DNA from: Hymenopus coronatus
Taxonomy: Eukaryota; Arthropoda; Insecta; Mantodea; Hymenopodidae
Assembly (NCBI GenBank): GCA_030762935.1
Contig: CM060900.1
Span: 403,705,632-403,769,631, forward strand
DNA: 64,000 nt
Direction of reading: 5' to 3'
Of the stretch, positions 58,975-64,000 are shown one piece after another. Each line of letters opens with the position of its first letter. Within the stretch, counting starts at the first letter, position 1. The translations under genes were made by a program, and so were the position numbers. The notes beneath the pieces were generated by a model. It was not told where the DNA came from. It was given only the letters and a program-made list of their open reading frames with translations, and did no database searches.

Positions 58975-59980
58975 CTAGAGTAAATCACAAGCAGACAACA
59001 CATGCCTTCAAACTTTTGATTCTACAAGAACCTGCCATAAACTTCACTTTAGAGATGAAACCAATGACACCTTACCATTCCTAGATTTGAAAATCACTAA
59101 AAATATAGATAAGCTTACTTTTGGAATTTACACAAAAGATTCACATACTGACAAGTACAAAAGCAGATGGTTTCAATCCTATTTCTCATCAACATGCAAT
59201 AGCCAATAGTCTAGTTTACAGGCTAACATTCACTGAATCAAACAGATTACAACACAGAATATGTAGAAATAGTAAGAAGGTACAAAACTGGTTTCACCCA
59301 GTGACTTGTTGAACAAGTTTAAAAAAATTCAGAGAAATAAAGGGAACCAGTGATATTAGCAATTAAAAGAGAAGAAAGCTTTTAGAAGCTTCGCATATCA
59401 CCCATGGGCCACCCAGAAACTTTAAAAGATATTTATAGAATTTATCATAACTTAAGCACCCAAAAATAGCTATAGCATCAAAAGTCTCATTAAACACCCA
59501 AAAAAAAAAAAAAAAAAAGGAAAGACACCTCCAGAAAAGAAACCAGGAATATATAAAGATTAGCTGTGCTGACTAAAGATGCATATATTGGACAAACAAA
59601 ATGAAAGGCACATGTCTAAAAGAACATTTTAGAAACATAAGAAACACAAAAAAAAAAAAAAAATTTGAAACATTGTTGTTGAACACTTTTGGGAGAGAAA
59701 AAATCACAATGTTAAAAAGAAGCTCACCTTTTTAAAATCCATAAACAAGACAGCAGAATTGAATGCATGGAAAAAATCTACATGAAAAAATTTGGAGGAA
59801 ACCATATGAATGTTTAACATGCCAGCAGATCACAACATTCTTTTGGGACTTGCAGAATCTACACTAGATGCTGCTGTGAGCCAAATCCAAAGGGGATATT
59901 GAAATTCTGCCATTCAACCGTATTCTATGAGGCCTTCAAAGAGGGCAAAACATATGTCTATAGGCAAAAAGGTTGTGAAG
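58975..59980 (+). pseudogene. Penelope-like element relic, arm B of an inverted pair
   Basis: The + strand mirrors arm A: INFTLEMKPMTPYHS, then SKADGFNPISHQHAIANSLV, and a decayed GIY-YIG region (CIYWTN) near 59575. The downstream match to arm A continues past 'aacaagacagcagaattgaatgcatgg'. It carries A-rich runs at 59500-59518 and 59648-59662. Overall identity to arm A looks around 80% by eye. Confidence 0.75.
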
Positions 59981-60014
59981 CACAAGAGTGTTTAAGTCTG
60001 ATTCAATGTTAGTA

Positions 60015-60087
60015 TTATAGTAGTAGTAGCAGCAGCAGCAGCAGTAGTAGTAGTAATAATAATAATAATTAATAATAATAATAATAG
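60015..60087. repeat. (AGT)n/(AGC)n/(AAT)n trinucleotide repeats
   Basis: Runs of tag, cag and aat units directly after PLE arm B. Confidence 0.9.
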
Positions 60088-60164
60088 TAATTCATGACCA
60101 TAAAAATGCTGTCATACTTTGAACTAGTATTGCGTTGCTTTGGATAGCCATATTTTGGTGAAGT

Positions 60165-60925
60165 TAATGACATTCAAAAGAAAAACTTGTGTGTCTTACT
60201 ATACCCCATAGACATTGAATGTGACCCACATGAGTGACGCTGCAGCCATTAAGGTGATATTCCCATTCATGCCACACATGCTCTTAACAGATCTGAAGAA
60301 ATATCCTTAGACTTGACATTTCAATATGACACAAAAGACGTCACTTTAGGGGAGACTCTTTCAACTTCCAAAATGGCATGTGGATTCTGACTCCCCCAAA
60401 TCCTAACATTATGCCTGTTCGCTTTTCCACTAATGTGGAATGTCACTTCATCACTGAAAGTATTTTTTCTGACAGATTTTCATTCTCTATTAGTATTAAT
60501 AAATGTTAAAAGAAATTTAATCGTTTTGCAGGTAATTGGGTTTCAGCCACAAACTACACTAATTGCGGTTTGTGGGTGTGAAACTTCAGTTGAGTATGCA
60601 GGATCTTAGATATGGTGGCTTTAGGGTTGTTAAACTGCTGACGAGCTCTACAGACAAACTTCTTAGGACTATGTACAAATGCCTCCTGCATTTGTTCCAC
60701 AATTCCTGCATTGACAGATGGTCTCCCTGAATGGCCTTTCCTTTGATGACATATGCAGCTTGATGGTAAAATCTTTGCCTAAAAACTCACTGAACCTGCA
60801 CCACACTCTGCGTGCTATGATATTCCACAACACACCAACTACGTTCTTCTGGATTCATTATAACTCCATAAAACTTCTTTAATAACAACACAATTTTAAA
60901 AGCAGACATGCAATTGTAACCTACC
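60165..60925 (-). pseudogene. IS630/mariner-like transposase relic
   Basis: The minus strand reads RSWCVVEYHSTQSVVQVQ then FRQRF near 60850 (helix-turn-helix start), and in broken frames SDEVTFHISGKANRHNVRIW near 60450 (first catalytic Asp region) and SPKVNVFCAISRSKVYGPFF near 60350. It resembles the 'FSDE.TFH.SGKVNRHN.RIWG' transposases of insects. Stops throughout, and the C-terminal catalytic part is absent. Confidence 0.75.
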
Positions 60926-61204
60926 TGCTAAATATCCAACAATGAACCCATATCAACTAATCATATGTGAGTGAATTTAGTTTCTGTGTTTGATTCCTGT
61001 GATCCTGTTGATTGTTTACATGCACAAAAATTTGAATTTTTCTTTGGAATGTCACCAATTTCATTTGCATATGATTATCCAGTGGTGTCAGTTTGGAGTA
61101 TGACATTTTTATGGACATACTGCATATTTAATAACCACTGAGCTACTATTGCAACATAGGGTAAAAGCAAATAGAAATGGACAGGACAGTTAAACATCAA
61201 ATTG

Positions 61205-61330
61205 CAAATGATACAACTAATTAGAATTAGAATTATCGTATAACATGAGTATGATTGGTAAACAGCCAGGGCTGAACAATTCTTATTTCAATTGTATATA
61301 GCTTAGCCTAAATAAATTTAATAACCAATA
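61205..61330 (+). repeat. Solo 3' end of the L1-type LINE
   Basis: 'ttatcgtataacatgagtat', 'cagccagggctgaac' and 'tatagcttagcctaaataaa' match the ends at 8620, 9085 and 13640. A heavily 5'-truncated copy. Confidence 0.7.
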
Positions 61331-62399
61331 TAAATTAGTATTTGGTTTAAAAGTTGTTTAAATTGTACATCTTATTGTTGCATATTGCCACAAGGTATTA
61401 CTTTGAGGCAAAAGCAGAATTGTGCTTTATTAAAATATTGATTGATAAAATACTTTTTTACATCATTAACTGTCTTTCACAAACCTTACACAATAAAACT
61501 GTTCCATCAGTTGAAGGACATGGGGAATAAATTCACTAACATGACATAAAGTTTGGTTTTAACATTTTGACTAAATTTAGCCATTGTAACTAAATGGTAT
61601 TATGTCTGCTTTTACACAGCAGTATTTGACCATCATTATTCATCATGTTTTCACAACACTGAGTACCACACTTTCAAAGAGGAATACTGAATCCTTAGCA
61701 GACAGCAAACATTACAATACAATAGATAGCTACATTCCATGGAAAGGGTGTTTAAGTGATGTTACCCAAATGTAATGGAAAAATTGAAAACTTGTAAGTT
61801 GATTTAGGAAGAAAGGCAAAATTTTGCATTTATAATTTATTTACCCTAAAAAGGCAAACTAAGAACTCATTCTATACCTTCCAAATATTTCAAAACAAGA
61901 TTGTGTGTGCATAACTTTTATTACCCCTCAGTTTAAAAAAAAAAGAAAAAAGGAAAAAAAAAGAAGAAGAGAGAGACAGGTAGACATTTGAAGAGTGGAA
62001 ATGTCAAACATTCGAAGTGCCATTTTGTAAATTTTTCAGGAGAAGCATAAAACTATTTATATATGTGTATATATAACATATTGTGCCTAAAATCAGTATG
62101 AGAATAGTTTTGTACTACAAAATTATTTTGTATACAAATGTTATGTCAAAAATACAATGGTGAAGGAGAAAAAGGTTACTGATAATAAGAAGGTTCTGTA
62201 TGCCATATGATGGAAAGTGCAATGAAACTGTTACATTTTATTTAAGGATTTTGAGAGCGATAATAGAAAAAAATATTTGTAATAACATAACATTTTTCTA
62301 AGCACTATGTATCCATTAAGTAGAAAAGTACAAAACTGTAATATTGTTTACAAAAACTACAATAGCAATACAATATTAATGTTTTGTTACCTCAATTGG
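61331..62399. other. No gene recognised
   Basis: AT-rich with a purine-only tract at 61930-61980. Confidence 0.4.
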
Positions 62400-63985
62400 T
62401 TGAGTTGTTTACCCCTTCTCTGGGGTTGAAATCAATGTCTCATAAAACATTCTATGCTCTTCAGGAAGGAATGGCAACATGGTTGAGGGATCTCAACCAA
62501 CAAACGTGGTTGATCTTTCAGCTGAAGTAGGGTTTGCTTTACATCAACTGCTGATTTTCCTCTCTTTAAAACATTAACTACTTCCACTATTCTAATGTTC
62601 TGTAAGTGGTTTTCATAACTATTTGAGCGGGATGAGATTGTGACACGTTTAGCATTATGCATTTAAAATGTTGCACTTGTTTAATGTTATCAGTGAATTA
62701 GCAACATTTTTCAAATCAAAGAAATTGCTTTCTTCCATTGGAACTACATGAAAAGGATTTAAAGCTTCAGCTGACACTACCACCCTATGTAAAACTTGAG
62801 GAACGAAGGCCTTACTTATTTTTCTTCTCTTTTCTAAAATTGCAAAATCGCTACAACTCAAAAAAACTGTGACCATTCACCAGAAATTTATGTGCAATCT
62901 CTTGAAACCATCTTACGAAGGCCTTGCTTATTTTTCTTCTCTTTTCTAAAATTGCAAAATCGCTACCACAACTCAAAAAAACTGACCATTCACCAGAAAT
63001 TTATGTGCAATCTCTTGAAACCATCTTAAATTAACCAGAAACACCATTAAAAACACAATAGTGATGTTTTTGTTCTGGCCAGCGCAGTTGTCTGACCCAG
63101 TAATAAGTTTTTTACGTTTTAGTGTTCCCAGATTAAAAGGTTTGAATAAGTATGAAGCCACCTCAAAACTACTCCTCGAGGTCACACTTTCTTCCCATAT
63201 ACACATATGGGCCGTAGTATCATCAATAACATGAATTCCAAGATTGCAACAACTTAATTGCCTGCAGAAAATATATCGCTGTAGGTTAATGTTGCCACAG
63301 GCAATGCCTTTTGGATATCAATGGACAATACAGTGTATTCACAATTGGGAAGTTTTGAATCAGCTGAATCAATGCTCATTAATTCCATTGCACGTTTGTA
63401 CTTTTTATGATGAAGCTGCTGTTGTATTCCTGGCATTCGTTGAATATTCATTGTTGTCTTGGACCTGTAAGTGCAGCATATCACATTGTTTGCATGTGTT
63501 TGTACAGGGCCTATGAAAGGAAGCATGGAAAATGTTTCTTAAAAACAGACATCTAGAATTTGTAAGAAACAGAGGTTTGTGGATACTGTGTCTTGTAAGA
63601 GGTATACATTCAAATCGGGCCTCAAGTACTCTTTACTTGACTTTGAGCAACCATAATGACTTTCATCATGAGGGAAACAGTTGACATGGTCCTTGATTTG
63701 CTGTAGATCATCACTGAATGCTTTTTGGTATGCATTTAAGGTGCACAAATTATGCTAGCATTGATAATGCATCATTCTTGGTATGAATATAATAAAATTA
63801 ATAACACAAAATTGTTACTGCATAAGGAATACTAACCTCATTCTTGAGAAGTTGCTTCTCTGGGACAATGCATTTTGTGTGTCTCTTCATATAGCTTTTT
63901 CCTAATGTTCGTTTCCTTGTTTGTTCATTTCTCCAGCTACGAAGTTTTACCCTTCTAGATATCAGAATTTCTCCTTCCATTATAA
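62400..63985 (-). pseudogene. Transposon-type protein with SDNC.GQNKN motif, copy 2
   Basis: Read leftwards from 63985: SWRNEQTRKRTLGKSYMKRH (basic N-terminus), a possible donor gag|gttagt at ~63836, then KDHVNCFPHDESHYGCSKSS and KEYLRPDLNVYL (63740-63600). Next come KKYKRAMELMS and EYTVLSIDIQKALPVA (63400-63310), CIWEESVTSRSSFEVASYLF (63200) and LITGSDNCAGQNKNITIVFL (63100-63040). A 112-bp tandem duplication (62802-63028) disrupts the C-terminal third. It is the same family as 43736-45570 in the opposite orientation. Frameshifts separate the pieces. Confidence 0.65.
62802..63028. repeat. ~112-bp tandem duplication inside the SDNC.GQNKN relic
   Basis: 62802-62913 and 62914-63028 repeat 'acgaaggccttacttatt...gaaaccatctta' with a few substitutions and a 3-bp and a 2-bp indel. 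Confidence 0.9.
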
Positions 63986-64000
63986 AAACGTACAATTGAA

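Overview
The window is AT-rich animal nuclear DNA. It holds one clearly recognisable host gene and a dense, nested collection of transposable elements (TEs). An insect, probably one with a large TE-rich genome, fits best. The V-ATPase exons read like an insect protein, the LINEs include R1-like copies with RNase H, and several IS630/Tc1/mariner relics belong to types I know mainly from insects. No bacterial-style gene, rRNA or CRISPR array is visible.

The host gene is the V-ATPase 21-kDa proteolipid c'' (ATP6V0B/VMA16 type) on the + strand. The last five coding exons are at 36856-36939, 47827-47974, 49437-49572, 51365-51480 and 53178-53210, with canonical GT/AG borders and compatible phases. 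The N-terminal ~35 residues (start codon and first membrane segment) were not found. The 10.9-kb intron 36940-47826 holds the most interesting object: a young Penelope-like element (PLE, 38011-40772) in sense orientation. It has 184-bp flanking repeats (pLTRs) differing at one base, a 12-bp target duplication, a long reverse transcriptase/GIY-YIG reading frame and a hammerhead-ribozyme-like motif in each pLTR. The same intron holds a hAT transposase relic (41.2-42.0 kb) and a relic with an SDNC.GQNKN motif (43.7-45.6 kb).

Region by region: 0-2.9 kb, LINE fragments with an IS630-like insertion; 2.9-6.6 kb, a collapsed Ty3/gypsy element on the minus strand; 7.4-13.6 kb, an L1-type LINE family interrupted by a 1.4-kb terminal-inverted-repeat (TIR) element, which carries a tRNA-like foldback, and by a SINE; 14.0-19.2 kb, a jockey/CR1-like LINE and then an R1-like LINE; 19.3-22.1 kb, minus-strand LINE and transposase relics; 22.5-24.1 kb, a Tc1 element with DD38E spacing and a duplicated end; 24.1-26.24 kb, a Helitron with an internal repeat; 26.7-33.6 kb, minus-strand LINEs; 34.2-35.4 kb, a mariner; 36.8-53.5 kb, the V-ATPase gene; 57.9-60.0 kb, a head-to-head inverted pair of PLE relics; 60.2-60.9 kb, another IS630-like relic; 62.4-64.0 kb, a second SDNC.GQNKN relic.

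Most TE reading frames carry stops and frameshifts. The exception is the intronic PLE. Nesting gives relative ages: the TIR element and SINE are younger than the L1-type LINE, and the mariner is younger than the ~154-bp tandem repeat it splits. All family names come from recognising motifs by eye, not from database searches.
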